DNA of 64,000 nt from Gymnorhina tibicen (lineage: Eukaryota; Chordata; Aves; Passeriformes; Artamidae): NCBI GenBank assembly GCA_013399875.1, contig VXAZ01001670.1, forward strand, positions 3,140,108 to 3,204,107, read 5' to 3'. The notes under the pieces were generated by a model, which was given only the letters and a program-made list of their open reading frames with translations, was not told the origin of the DNA and did no database searches. The position numbers were made by a program, and so were the translations under genes. Positions 12,521 through 24,900 of this stretch are shown here, piece after piece. How positions within the stretch are numbered: position 1 is the first letter of the stretch; each line of letters starts with the position of its first letter.

Positions 12521-15500
12521 GGATGGAGGCATCCCTGCTTTCATAAACACGCACGGCGTGGGGCACCGGCCCTGGAGGAGAGATGCGCAAAGCTTCCGTG
12601 TAGGGAAACCACGGACTCTCTGGCTTTCTTGCTCATCCGATATTCTGAGATAAATAAGAGGTCATAAGAGAAATTAGGGACCTTGGAGGAAGCCTATGAA
12701 TTAAAACGGAACAGCGTTCCTTGAAAATACAGAGCTTTGCATGCTGGAAGCTTTGCATATTGGAGAAACATTTAGCTTCATGCCATCAGAGAAGGTGAAA
12801 CAGTTGCTTGGACTCTCTAGACACCCATGCCCATGAGCGTGGTTTCCGAACCACACAGTTCCTTGTTAACGTGTCTTTCATCAGCTGTGGGCAAGATACC
12901 ACACACCCCATCCCTGCCAGTGTTACTCCAGCCAAAGACATTAAACTAAGAGAAAGCCTAAGACTTGCCCTGTTTCACTCAACCTGAGGCAAGAGCTCCA
13001 CCACAGCATGTACTGCAATAGCGGTCAGTAGTCCACAGCATGGCTCCTAAAGTCTGCTCATGGGGCCAGTTCATCAGTGGAATACCAAACTGGGGCTGCA
13101 GCTCCAGATCAGCCTCCTTGATGGGTGATTTGTACCCAAAGTAGTTAGTACAAAGTTAATGGTCTGACCACTGCCAGGCTATAAAGGTATAGACATAGGG
13201 TCTTTGGTGATATATACTGGAGTTTCTTATATATCAGTACTTACTTATATTTCAATACCTCTCTAACTAATTTCTGGCAATATTTTCACCCTGTCTTGAC
13301 CAGAAGAAATTCTGGCTTTATTTGAGCTTTCCTCAGCTACATGACTCAGATGGTTTCATGGGGAGAAAAACATGAGAAACCTCGAATTCTCTCCCATTTT
13401 TCTGATCCACCTCATCCTTTTTCTTTTTCCATAGCTCTTCTGCCTTATCCTTGATGCTGAACTTTTCCACTTCTCCCATTTCTGTTTGCAAATCTGTCAG
13501 GGCACATGTATTGGGCTGACTTGGTTCTTTCTTCATTCTCAACTTTACTCCAGCCTTCTCCTGTGACCACAGACAACTTGAATCCCAGTAGAAGCAATAT
13601 TTCTTGTTACCCACTTAGTCTCTAAAGAAGTGTCACCTCTCCTCTATTTCTATTACAGAAGCATGATGTTTGTTGTCTCTGTCAGCACTGGGTTCAAAGC
13701 TGTCTGTGTCTAGATAGACCTCAGTGGATAAAAACGCCATATAAAAAAGACGAAGAGCAACTTTTTACATGAGTAGACAGTGAGAGGAGAAGGGGGAATG
13801 GTTTTAAATTGAATGAGGAGAGATTTAGATTAGATGCCAGGAAGAAATTCTTTACTCGGGGGTAATGAGGCACTGAGCAGGTTGCAGAGAAGTTGTGGGT
13901 GCCCCATCTTTGGAAGTGTTCAAGGCCAGGTTGGATAAGGCTTGAAGCAACCTGATCTAGTGAGTGGCATCCCTGCTCATGGCAGGGGGGTTGGAACTAG
14001 ATGATCTTTAAGGTCCCTTGCAACCCAAAACATTCTATGATTCTCTGATGATTCAAACAGATAGGTCAGACCTGATCTCTCTGTGCTCTTCCATCTCCTC
14101 TACGATGGCTTTTGGGTTCTTCCAGCACTGCATCAGTTATCCGGTCTCCTCTGCAGTGGAAGTGCATGCAGCTCCTGCCTGTCTCCTTTCAAAATCTATA
14201 TATGGAAAAATACTTCAAATAAAAGTCTCTCTCAGTATGTTTTTATTTTAGCTGTGTTCTTAAACTTTGGGGAGCTCTGGTGATCTACTGAAGTCACAGT
14301 CACTGGACAATTTTACATTATCCTTCCACCATATGTTGCACTGTAGATGGATATAGGACATGATAATGCTAATATGACAAGAAGAGACACTTTCTGTATT
14401 AATAAAAACTGCTGAGACATGAAGACTGACCAGAGCCACCTGCCCACAGACGTTATAATTTCTGTCTACCACATAAAGTCTTCAAATCAAGGCTGAAAGT
14501 TTTAAAGAGACGATCTATAAGTCATCCAGAAGATATTGGCCTGATGCAGAAATTATTTGTTTTGTAGCCTATTTTATCTCGAAGTTCAGGCTAGAAGTTC
14601 AGGTTGCAATGTTCCCTTCAGGCTCAAAAATCTCGAACTCCATGGAACTCATGGTGTTTGAAAGGGATGTTCTATCTATATAAAAGCCTTACCATATAAG
14701 AAGCTTCTGATGTCAACAGTGTCCTATTGAACATATCTTCTTCTTTACGTGTCAGTATATTGATCTCTAAATAATCAAAGATACAAAGTACATGATGACA
14801 GGAGATTATGGCACCTGTCATGCCCATGGCCAAATGCTCCCAGCTGGCAGCTGCTGGCTGAGTTACTGCAGCCCTGAGCAGACCTCTCCGTTTCCGCCTG
14901 CTCTGAATCATCCTCGTAGTTTTGAGCTGTACCTCTTAAACCCTGGGTAAAATCTTCATCCTACCAAAGACAGCAGGACCTTGGTCACTGACATTTAACA
15001 GAGCTAGGATTTCACTTTGCTTAGCACTTCTGACATTTTCCTTTTTTCCATTATACCTCTCTTTCTCTCCTGACACAGATGCATCCATATTTCTCCTGTT
15101 TTCTCTCTGGCTGAGCACCTCCATTCATGCCACATGGAACTTCCAGCTGCTAGGACTCAACCACGCTGCAACACAGACTGTTCCTCTGTCCTGCAGTTTC
15201 CTGTGGCAAGGTCAGGTAACTCAGGACACCTTTCTGCTGGCACCTTTCAGCTTGAGGCATTGGACAGCTCTGCCCTGCTTAGGACATGGGGTTTAAACAA
15301 CACCTTTTCTGCATGGGACTGATGACCAGTTAAAGGCTGGATATCAAAACTTGCTGTTAGCTGAAAATATCAGTAACTTCCAGTTGCCTGTAAATCAGAG
15401 GAGAAAAATTTAACCCTTTGGGCCAGTCTGGAGTGGGTACTGCATATCAGTGTCCCATCACATCTGGTTCACTTCCTCTCTGGGCAGTGCTGGATGGGGC

Positions 15501-18369
15501 AACACCAGAGATTTATTGCCAACCCCTAAATAGAAGAGAATATCATTCAATGGATAAATGTTTCTATCTCTTTTTTAAAGAAGCTTACTAGTAGTGATTT
15601 TTATTGCAAGCTAGGCCCATAATGTAGACATGATTTTAACTCTTCTGTAGCAACTGAGCCTATTTTTGTCCAACCAGTTTCAAGAGTTCCAGTGTCGATT
15701 CATTACAAAGTAGCAGAGCAGCAAGACATGGGCTTTACCCTGGGGACTATGGTCTGTTCAGCAGATATAATTTTAAAGTCACCTAAAGTGTGGCATAGGA
15801 ATGTAATGATGTTTGACCTGGACATCCTAAATGAAGCTGCCACAAATGTATATAAAGATTTGCTTGATTCACTATGACTGTTGGCCACCTCATTAACCAT
15901 TTAATTAGAATATTCATTTTTGGCTGAGGATGTCTTGCTCACTTCTAAATAATGGCACATGAGTACTTCAGGTAAATTATACATTGTGTTGAAGTGTTTT
16001 GTCTGATGCATTTTCCTTTAACTATATCAGATGCTCCCTTTTCTTGGTTTGTGTGAAAGAGGATATTCGGGAAACAATTTGATGTCCTTTCCATCATCAA
16101 ATAACAGAATACTCTGCCTTGTTTAAAGCAAAGTGTGTTTTTGTGTTAGGGGGGAAATCCCAGGGAGATCTAGTTTTACTACAAGGTATGGAGTCTTTAA
16201 GGAAAATAAATATATAGGAAAATATTATTAGATTCAGCTTCTGCCCATGGATGAGTACCTGTCCTGGGGACAATATACAAGATAAAGTATCTAAAGCAGC
16301 TTTCTAGCCAGTCCACGGCCTGGGTTGCACTCTGCTCTGCCCGTTCTGCATAATGAGCTTCAGGATGGATCTGGGCTGATTGGTGAGGGACGGCAGAAAA
16401 ATAATGAGCTATCTAGAAAGCATACATTTCTTTGGTCTACAGAGAAGATGACTGAAGTGAGATGCCAACAAGTCTTCAAATAAATTTTTAAAAATGCAGC
16501 AATGGTGGTCTTCCAAAATTGTCCACTATATCTACTGAGCATAGCGGATACACCAGAAGCATTACAGCAGATGGCTTTGTCTGTAGCAAGGCAGTAGGAG
16601 AAATTCTTTAACAGTTAGGAAAGTGTTAGGACATGATGCTGATCCTCTTTAGGGCAGGCATTAGGATAGGATGCCTATCTTGGAGAAATTTCACTGGGTA
16701 GGCTTAAGGACAGGTTACACACATCTCACGTGATTGGTTTGTGTATGGTGGATCCCATCCCACTTACAGCTGGGGGAAGGACTAGAGGGCCTGCCAAGGT
16801 CCTAGTGAGCTTGCTTGAAGTGAAATTGCTGTGTCTATACCAATAAGAAGCCAAGATGCCAAGAACATCACTGATTCCACTGCCATTCAGAAGACATAAG
16901 TCTTCCTCTAAAGCTGAAGTCTAACAATCAAATTTGGGAAGACAAGTGGCTTTTTTGCCAGAGGAAGCAATCTTGTTTTCCAGATCCTAATCATCAACTA
17001 AAGAAAAAATATTTTGCCTATAATATTACATCAATAATCTTAAAATTGCAAAATGAACCTAAAATGATGCTAGGGAATCTAAGCAGCTTGAAGCTCTGAT
17101 GCTGTAAAGAACTGCTCTTACTCATGCCACATATTGCTAGTGAGGACATTTCCAATTTCACTGTTTCTCTCTTTGGAAACATGTTTGAGTTTCATGCATG
17201 GATGGAGAAGTCTGAGCAGGTAAAGGTGTGCTCTGTCAATTTACCAGATGTCTTTCATGAAATTGGTTGTGAGGGAACTCAGCCTCTTCCCGGTTTTGGC
17301 AAGCATGCTTGCCTATAACCCATTGCAAATGGCACCTTGCCTGTGAGTGTGCCGTGGGCTGTAGTTTGGAAGAAGCATTCCAGTGGGATTTTCCTCCAGT
17401 GCACCCACAGATTAGTTTGGGTTTCCAAAAGTGGGACACACAGACAATCTCAAAATGATCTAAAAAGGAGTGGGACCAGCTACAACCTTCTTCACCACAC
17501 CAGTGCCTATGGGGATGTGTGAGGAGGCAGGATGCTGCAGCAGCCCCCACCCCAGCACCCATCAGCAGCTGTGGTGCTGCCCTTGCCCACACCCATGCCC
17601 TTGCCAGGGGGCCTGACCCTCCTGCAGGTCCAGAGCACAGGTTGTGCCTGGAAGCTGTTTCCCATGTGCAGGGTGTGAAGCTGTGGGAAGGGAAGGGGCG
17701 ATGTGGCTGAGACACTGGGGCTGTCCAGGCACAGGGCTTGGGAAGGCAGCAGTGTTAACGGGTTTCCTCCCTGCCTTGCCCCACTCCTTTTAAGCTCCTC
17801 AGGTAGCAGGAAAGGAGAGGAAACTCACAGCTCCCAGACCTCTGCACGGAGTTCTGTGCTCAACCACCACTCAGGTGCAGCTCCTCCTGGCACGCAGCAA
17901 GTTCGGTTTCCAGGTTCCAGAGGTGATTTTGCCCTAGCTGGGTGAGCTCCCTGGGGACCCTCATCCTCAACAAAGTGTTCCCATGGACAGACATCAGTCC
18001 CAGGATGGGCACCCTGTCATGCCCAGCATGAACTTGGTGCCACTGGGAGCTGCCACAATACGTTATAAACCCTGGAGCACAGGGGAATCCATAGAGACAT
18101 CCTGGGCACATGGCATCAGCTGGGGAAGGAATGCTGGGGCCAGAAGCAATTCATTGGAGGCCATGGACTGGTGTAACTTGCACTGTGCATGGGTTTGGGG
18201 CTATTGCAGGACGAGGGTAAAAACTGCCTCAGAGAGAGGGGGTCAGAAATAGAACTTCTCCCCCACAGATACTCAGCACCACATCCTGCCTTGCCCTGTG
18301 TCCTGAGAGGCTGCATAAACCCATGCATACCAAGAAGGGCCAAGACCATCCAGTGGCCTCCTTACTCAG
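12521..18369. other. VSX2 5-prime flank, no gene seen
   Basis: Composition returns to moderately AT-rich with no recognisable exon. A CR1 3-prime end lies at 13,750-14,052. The remaining sequence, including short open frames of 60-160 codons at 13.3-18.3 kb, matches no protein family I recognise and shows no convincing splice-framed exon. The 17.5-18.3 kb part is somewhat more GC-rich, without other distinguishing features. Confidence 0.7.
13750..14052 (+). mobile_element. CR1 LINE 3-prime end (5-prime truncated)
   Basis: This is the characteristic CR1 3-prime segment in plus orientation. A GAGCAACTTTTTACATGAG block is followed by AGATTTAGATTAGATGCC and AGGAAGAAATTCTTTAC, then AGGCCAGGTTGGATAAGGC, GGTTGGAACTAGATGATC and the terminal ATTCTATGATTCTCTGATG repeat. 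It is severely 5-prime truncated, as most CR1 copies are, and moderately diverged. It encodes only a decayed piece of the ORF2 C-terminus. Confidence 0.92.
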
Positions 18370-18860
18370 AAACCTTTTAGGAGTGATTTTAATTCGTGTA
18401 AATGAGTATTTTTAATTTGTTATACTGGCCTTTATCTCTATTACCATCTCATTTGCTTTTAAACCTAGTTTTGCCATCCTGACTGAATTCCATTTGATGC
18501 ATTAGGAGTAATTCTCTTCCCAAAGGGTTAGACATTTTCTCTCCACATAAAAGTCGCTTATTTTGGATAAAGAGACGATTAGATTTATCTTTAATATTTT
18601 AATGGCAGCCAGGATTATTGGGTGGGCAGCCCCGGTTTCAGTTGTTGTTGGGGGATTAGACTCTAATAAACTCTTCAGATTGGGATTTTTTTTCTGTTTT
18701 TCACAAAGTACTTGTATTTATTTAAAAAATTCACTTTTTTTTTGAGTCGTAAATTCCATTTGCTGTTTCCTATTAGTATTAAATCAAGTTGATTAAATTC
18801 ATAGTGACTATTTGCACATATATCTTTTTAATTTTAACATCCACAACATAAAATCTTTAA
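18370..18860. promoter_or_regulatory. Candidate distal regulatory element about 6.3 kb upstream of VSX2
   Basis: This AT-rich block is sharply different from the GC-rich sequence on its left. It contains three OTX/CRX-type cores on one strand (GGATTATTG near 18,612, GGGATTAGAC near 18,652, and a related GGGATT near 18,682). It also contains many homeodomain cores (TTTTAATTCG near 18,386, AGTAATTCTC near 18,508, ATTAAATTCATAG near 18,793). No repeat family is recognised. I infer an enhancer-like element; a VSX2-directed role is suggested only by location and motif content. Confidence 0.38.
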
Positions 18861-19559
18861 TGGTGCAATTTGAAATACCTGCAACATACATTGCTGTTGC
18901 TGTTTAAACAGATGGAAATGAGGATCCAGTGGGAAGGGAGAGGGAGAGAAGAAGGGATGGAGAGATGGACAGACGGATGTTGAAAAGGGGGTGAGCTGAC
19001 TATCCCCATCACATGTAATATTAAAGACTTGGGGGTTTATTAGGATATAGAATTTGGAGAAAACTCCCTCTCCTCAAAATCACCAGCATCTTCTTGGTGA
19101 GCAAAAAGAGAGCACAGCCTGCCCAGGGTCACAAACTCAATTCACCTCACAACCCTTCCAGTGCCCGGAGCCGGGGCAGCCCCTGGAAGGTAGCATTTGC
19201 TCAGAGCAGATGCTTGCGGGGCTGGCGGGGTGCAAACCCAAGAAGTGAGTGTCCTTCACCCTTCGGGGGCTCCGCACCCTGCCTTGGCTGTCATGGATCC
19301 TAGTTTAGGCTAATCGTAAACTTGGTAATAGAATAAAATGTCAGCAAAGTAGAAATCAATAAGTGTTAATGCTCCAGGACTTTCACTGCTGGGCTCCCCT
19401 CTCGGGCTCCCCCCTCCCGCACCATCCTGTCCCTTTGATTTCAGTCCCTTCTCTAATCCCCACCTCATCAGCTCCGGGAAGGGCTGATCTGCAGCAGAAA
19501 ATCCCTCATTCGGGGCAAAATCAGCTTAATTTGCAGCAATTTGTAGCAGGTCTTTGCTG

Positions 19560-20300
19560 GGATTTGAGTCTCAAAATTATTCCGCGGGTGGGGGCCGCAG
19601 CCCCTTGCAATATGGGCAGAGATTTCCCCGCTCCTCTGTTTGCAGAGATTTGTCTGGGGAGTAATTACAGGCGGGGGCGCAGCCCGGCCCCCGCCCGCCG
19701 CGGCGCTGCGCCCCCTCCGCCCGCGGGGCCTGGCACCGGGCGAGCGGCCGAACACGCAGCCGCCCGGATTAGCAGCATTAGCAGCCAGCGCCGAGCAACA
19801 ATTAATCATTTGCTGGTAAATAGAAGCGGGAGCCTCCCCCGGCTGGCGGGGAGGGAAGGGGAGAAGGGGGTGGCCGTCCTGGCTTGCAATAGAGCAATGA
19901 GGAAAGGGAAGGGAAGGGCTGGGGAGGGATGGAGGAGCCCGGGGACCTTGTGGCCTCGGGACGGNCTTCCCGCGGGGGCAGCCCCGGCCGAGCCCGGCGG
20001 GGCCGCACCAGCTCCGGGGGACCGCTTCGCACGGCGGGGTATGAAGTGCCCAAATCCACGACCCCAGTAATCCCGGAGGATGGGTGCTCAATGGGGAACG
20101 TCATTTGGAGTGTGACTTGGTTTGCGGGAGAGGGAAAAATAGAGCGGTGTGGAGGCAGCCGCTGTCACAGTGCGTTTGGGTGCAGGGCTGGCACTCCACT
20201 TGGCACCCCGTCACTTTCTTGGTAAAAAATTAGCTTGAGGTGGAATCGGAATTACACGTGTTAAATGAATTAAAAGCTGGCTAATTAGTGGTTCTGACAC
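19560..20300. promoter_or_regulatory. Distal CpG-island-like element with homeodomain and OTX sites
   Basis: A second GC-rich island at about 19,660-20,060, interrupted by an N at 19,965, is flanked by homeodomain sites on both sides: GTAATTACAG near 19,661, CAATTAATCATT near 19,799, TAATCCC at 20,068-20,074, and GCTAATTAG at 20,280-20,288. An E-box CACGTG lies near 20,256. GCTAATTA is the complement of the VSX-type octamer TAATTAGC. The open frames here are Pro/Arg/Gly-rich artefacts. It might be an enhancer, or the promoter of an unannotated non-coding RNA; neither is shown by the sequence alone. Confidence 0.42.
19965..19965. other. Assembly gap placeholder in GC-rich island
   Basis: A single N lies in very GC-rich sequence (ACGG then N then CTTCCCGCGGGGG). 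By analogy with the N at 12,121, where missing sequence can be demonstrated, it probably stands for an unknown length of lost GC-rich DNA. Confidence 0.6.
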
Positions 20301-20357
20301 ATTCACTGGGGAATCATCCACTGCCAGAGAAATTTTGAAGATGTGTTGTCTAGAGAT

Positions 20358-21050
20358 CAGTTCTTGGTCCATACTGAGCAATATCTTTGTGGTGACTCAG
20401 AAGAAAATATGAAATCAATGCCGGTAATGATTTCTACTTGACATAAAAATTGGTGGAGTGATAAATAATGATGGGAGTAGGTCAGTTATACTGAGCAATC
20501 TGGATCACTTGGCAGGCTCTGCTCATTTGAACAATATGTGATTTTAATATAGCCAAATGTAAGACTATATATCTCAGAACAGAAAATGAAGGTCACAGGC
20601 TGCTGTCATGGGAAGCAGTGGCTCTGAGGAGGATGGAGGAGATGTGACAGATAATAAAAACTAAGCATGGATTTTTGGTGTAATCTGCTCTATCAGAGCT
20701 ATGCCATTTCTGGATCTATCGGAAAAAAAATGTTACCTAGCAGGATGAGGATGGTCTTGGCATCTCAAGAAGTGTGTCCACTTCTGGTGTCTACATTTTC
20801 AAAAAAAACCACCCAAGAACTGGAAATTATTCAGATAAGAGCTTAATGAACAACCCATGAGCTGGAAAACCTGCCGTACAGTGAGAATTAAGAAGCTCGA
20901 TCTGTTCAGCTTCAGGCAGGAAAATTAGGAGGTGGCTTGGTCACCCTCTGAAAGCAGTTAGGAGAGACACTTTCAGAGGATGGAAGGTTCTTTAATTTAT
21001 TAGACAAAGGCATAACAGGATTTAGCACTAGAAGGTCAAGCTAACTAATT
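20358..21050 (+). mobile_element. Ancient CR1-like LINE fragment
   Basis: A decayed but colinear match to CR1 ORF2 in plus orientation. TTCTTGGTCCATACTGAGCAATATC corresponds to the conserved segment before FINDL, given here only by its first bases TTCTTGGTCC. Later blocks are GGAAGCAGTGGCTCTGAGGA, CCACTTCTGGTGTCTACATT, CTGCCGTACAGTGAGAATTA and GAAGCTCGATCTGTTCAGC. The order matches older amniote CR1 families rather than the young avian ones. It has many indels and no coding capacity. Confidence 0.6.
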
Positions 21051-23980
21051 CATAATTAATTTAATTAAATATAAGTATTAATATCAGGCCTGAATTTTTC
21101 ACAGTGATGATAATTAGTAGAGTAGGCAAGACATTTTTAAAACAGCTTCTTGTTGGAAAAAAACCTCTTTGGATGGAAATTTTTGGGCTTTTGACAGAAA
21201 AATATATAGTTGCTTACAGAAATCCCTAGAGCAATATATTTTGAAACAGTTTGTTTTACAAAATTATTCTGAAATGTATTTTCTTATGTTAATTTATGCA
21301 TTTTCACTTTATATTATTCTACTACTATCACATTATAGCATGAAAAATCATTTAAATCTATTTTCATTTTAATTTTCAAACTGTTAAGTACATTTGCTAC
21401 ATAGTACTGAGTAAACACTAAATTAATGGAAAATCCTTTTGTTATAACACAGCAGAGAATCTTCATGCTGCCAAGAGTGTGAAATTTTTCATGTGCCATG
21501 AAGTTTCTGATGACCTTAATGATTTAAAAATATACAACAGGAATTACTATCTCCATTGTCAATCACAATGTCTGTATAACGCAGGCATTGTGTGCTGTCA
21601 GCTGTTGCTGATGACCTGTAAGACTAGTTAAAAAAAAAGAATCAGTTGCAAAACCAACATTTTAAAATTACAGCGTTAATTCTCCATGGAGAGAAAATAC
21701 TTTAAAATTCTAGAACTTCCCACAGTATGAGAGAACCTGATTTACAGTCATGTCTAATATTCCAGCATGAAAACTGTTTAACTGAGGAATGGTTTTTCCC
21801 ACTTAGACCTTCTAAAATACATGCTCCAGCACAGACAAACCTTGCAGTCTTGGCTCAGGTCAGGCTTGGTGACTAATGTGTCTGTCCACATTGAATGTGG
21901 CTTTTGGATCCAGGGTACCCTCCAGATAAAAAGGTTCCGGTTGCCTCAGTTGCTGCTCTCTGTGCTGCACAGGGGTCGCAGGAGGCTCAACCAGGTGTCC
22001 CTGCAGACGAAACAGGATTGGAAGATGATGTGGTTCGAGCCCCCACTCACAACACCCTCCAGCTGCTGATGGGTCCTCGCTCCAGAGAAGAGCTAAGCCA
22101 AAGAAATCACCCCAAACATCTACAGTAGAGGTGCCAAGTCTTCAGCACCAACTGCTTTTAGTGCCTCCCGGTGTCCCCTAATGAATTAATAACCTGCAGG
22201 GCAGTTAGAGCCATGAAATGTCTAAAAAAATCCATGGAGCCACCACTGAATGCAGTAATGGGGAATCAGGGTGAAGGGATGGAGTCAAAAAGTTCCCCTA
22301 TCTGGGCGACCCTAGCTGGATGTAAACAGGTGATATTCCCAAGCCAGGAGTTGGACTGTGGTGATCCTTGTGGGTCACTTCCAACTCAGGGTATTCTATG
22401 ACTCTATGAGGCTGGAGCTCTGCGGAGGCTGTGTGACCCACGGTGACCCCATGCCACCCTTGCTCCCACAGCAAGGAGGAAGGCTGTGCTCTGGCTACCA
22501 GGCATCTGCCAGCAGGTGTCACTTACACCACTTTGGGTTCAACCACTGGAGTCCCATCATCCTTTTGCTTCCCCCTTGGTGAACCAAAGGACAGAGGAGG
22601 CAAAATGAACCCAGGGTGCCCTTTGTTTCCTCGGAGTCTGCATTAGCAGCTGGGATATCTCATGTGTATCCCAGCTTTGGGTTTCTTGGGATAGGTCCAT
22701 TGTTTATGAACTCTCCTGGGCCTCTTTCTCATCTTGCATCCTTGTATATCTTCCAATATGTATCCCATTTTGCTGTTTCCAAGATAGTTTCCAAGACTTG
22801 TCCTGTTCTGTTGCAAAACAGCCTCCGTTTAGCAACATCCGTGTTGCCTTCATCCGTGTGTGGAGCAGAGCAGCCCACCTTCAGATCAGTGTGGATTCCT
22901 GAAAATGCCAGAGTCTCACTCCCCAGAACTTTTAACAGTTGAACTTAGGTGACTTTAAAGAGCATTTTGACAGTCTCGGATGGGAGAAGCCTCTGTCGGT
23001 GCTGCTGCTTTTGTGTAGTACAGCATGGGCAAAGCTGACTCTCAGCCACCTGCCAGAGGTTTGGTTTTCATGGCAGAGGTGGAGCCCAGGGAAGTGAGCC
23101 ATGCGTGTTTGTTAGATGGGACTAGGTTAAAGAGATAAGAAAGCACTCTGAACTGAACTATGATGTTTACAGGCCCTGGAAAGAAAGCAGTGCTTGCTGC
23201 CCGGGGATGAGGCTGGGAAAAGCACAGGGTGGTGAGTGGCACAGGGTGGTGCCACTGCCCCTCATGTGTGACGTGCAGGAGTATCACCTGGAGAAGATCC
23301 TGTACATGGGGTGGTCTGGAGAAGTCACTTGGCTTTGGTGTGCTAAAACCCACTGTCATCTGATTAGTGTAGGAGGACTAAAGTCCTGCAGTGCTCCTGG
23401 TCCCTCTGCTCGTGCCATGGCACTGCCCTTTGTTTTCAGACTCCTGACAAAACCCGGACTAAAAAATGAAACGAAACATTGCAGTTTGCTCTTAGATTTG
23501 TTGTAAATGCACATCCTTTTCCTGAAGATCTCTATAACAATCATCAAGAAAATCCACTTCAAACTAAGGCTGCTCCAGAGGATAATGAATACGAGAAAAG
23601 CAGATACCAAAACTCTGATGGAAACAATGCAAAAAGAGGGAGAATAAAAAGGTAACGTGTGTTGAGGGTTAGATCATGCTTCCAGTTGACACATCCTCTA
23701 ACATAAATCTAAACCTGGGAAAATTACAGTAAAGAAACATTTCAGTAATCCCTTTAACTTTGAATCTCTGCAACAGAAATACCAAAGTACAAAATGTTCT
23801 CATGTGAGCTTCAGAAATTAATTTATAAAACAGAACAAACCAGAAATCATTACTATACCTTCAGTAACTATGGCTTGTCTTGCATTAACCTAGGCGACAG
23901 ATTTGCTACCTCTCCTCACATTATCATATTGAATAATACTCATAGAAGCCAATTGAACTACTTGTGAGTAAAATGTTACT
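21051..23980. other. Intergenic, nothing beyond one CR1 tail
   Basis: An AT-rich stretch at 21.05-21.8 kb gives way to ordinary composition. Apart from the CR1 tail at 22,346-22,410 I recognise no exon, RNA gene or regulatory cluster. Open frames of 60-110 codons on both strands have no family resemblance. Confidence 0.65.
22346..22410 (+). mobile_element. CR1 LINE extreme 3-prime tail
   Basis: A short plus-strand remnant has AGTTGGACTGTGGTGATCCT, then GGGTCACTTCCAACTCAGG, then ATTCTATGACTCTATGAG. This is the diagnostic CR1 ending (TTGGACT..GATCCTT..GGTC..TTCCAACTC..ATTCTATGA). Only about 65 bp remain. Confidence 0.85.
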
Positions 23981-24900
23981 AAAAAAATAAGACTATCAAA
24001 GCCAAATCATATGTAAATAATATCCTTCAAAGTCTGCTGAACACATCTTCTAGCCACGCAGCAATAACATTTTAATTACCAAAATATAAAAATGCTCAGT
24101 GCAAAAGCCCAAGAGTCCAAAGTTTTTGAATTAAGTCCATAAAAAATAAATATATTAGCTTGAAAATTGTAGAAGGCTTTAAATAATGTATTAAACTTCT
24201 TTTAGTTTTTCTGCATTAAAATGACTCCAGTTGGTGTTGTCAAACCTTTTGCACCAGCAGTGCTTTTTAATAAAAGCTGGAGTTTTCATAATTCTTAGAG
24301 GTCTTTGTGAAAAGCACAAATATAGTGAGATGCAAGGCAGCATCGTAACATTTAGCAACAACACAGAAATTACAGTTAATGAATTTTAGTTGCAGTGACC
24401 TGTAAATGAGATGTGTTACCTTAATTAGCTCTTGATCAGCTTCCCTTGGAACTGGTGGTCCATTCTGGAGTTACCAACTAAACAGGGAAAAAATACTGTG
24501 TGCTTCCAGCACTTACACAAACTAGTTTACCAGAATAAACCTTCATAAATATTTTTGAAGCCCAGGGTGGTGTTTCCACAGAAAAAAACAAGAAATTGAC
24601 CCAAACTGCATGTTACTGGAATGACGAAGTAAATCTTCACATTTTAATTTGTGCTAATGAAAGGGGTTGAATGACTGGGTATTCAAAACTTTACACACTT
24701 TGTAGTAATTAATTTCTACTGCTTTTGAAATGGTTAGGGTTTTTTGATGCTAACATTCTCAAAACTTGTTTTGGGAAACATTTGCTGGTTCTTGGTGAAG
24801 CTGTAGCATTAACTACATCCTTTATGTCTGCAAATACTCTTCTATTTTAAAGCAATAAAAGGTGCATTAAAGGGTAAAATACCTACCAACTACCATCACA
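23981..24900. promoter_or_regulatory. Candidate AT-rich regulatory block with a VSX-type site
   Basis: A long AT-rich, repeat-free block with many homeodomain cores: TTTTAATTACC near 24,072, GTTAATGAATTTTAG near 24,376, the octamer TAATTAGC at 24,422-24,429, and GTAATTAATTTC near 24,705. Its low-CpG, motif-dense texture resembles conserved non-coding DNA around homeobox genes. AT-richness alone raises the TAAT count, so confidence is low. Confidence 0.3.

Noticed and set aside
11961..12590. A 209-codon minus-strand frame across the VSX2 start.
   Set aside because: It is out of frame with the real VSX2 exon 1 and crosses the N; Pro/Ala/Gly-rich composition with no family match.
19363..20091. 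Open frames of 235 and 207 codons on opposite strands.
   Set aside because: Both span the N at 19,965 in a GC-rich island, are antisense to each other and show no domain. They are composition artefacts.
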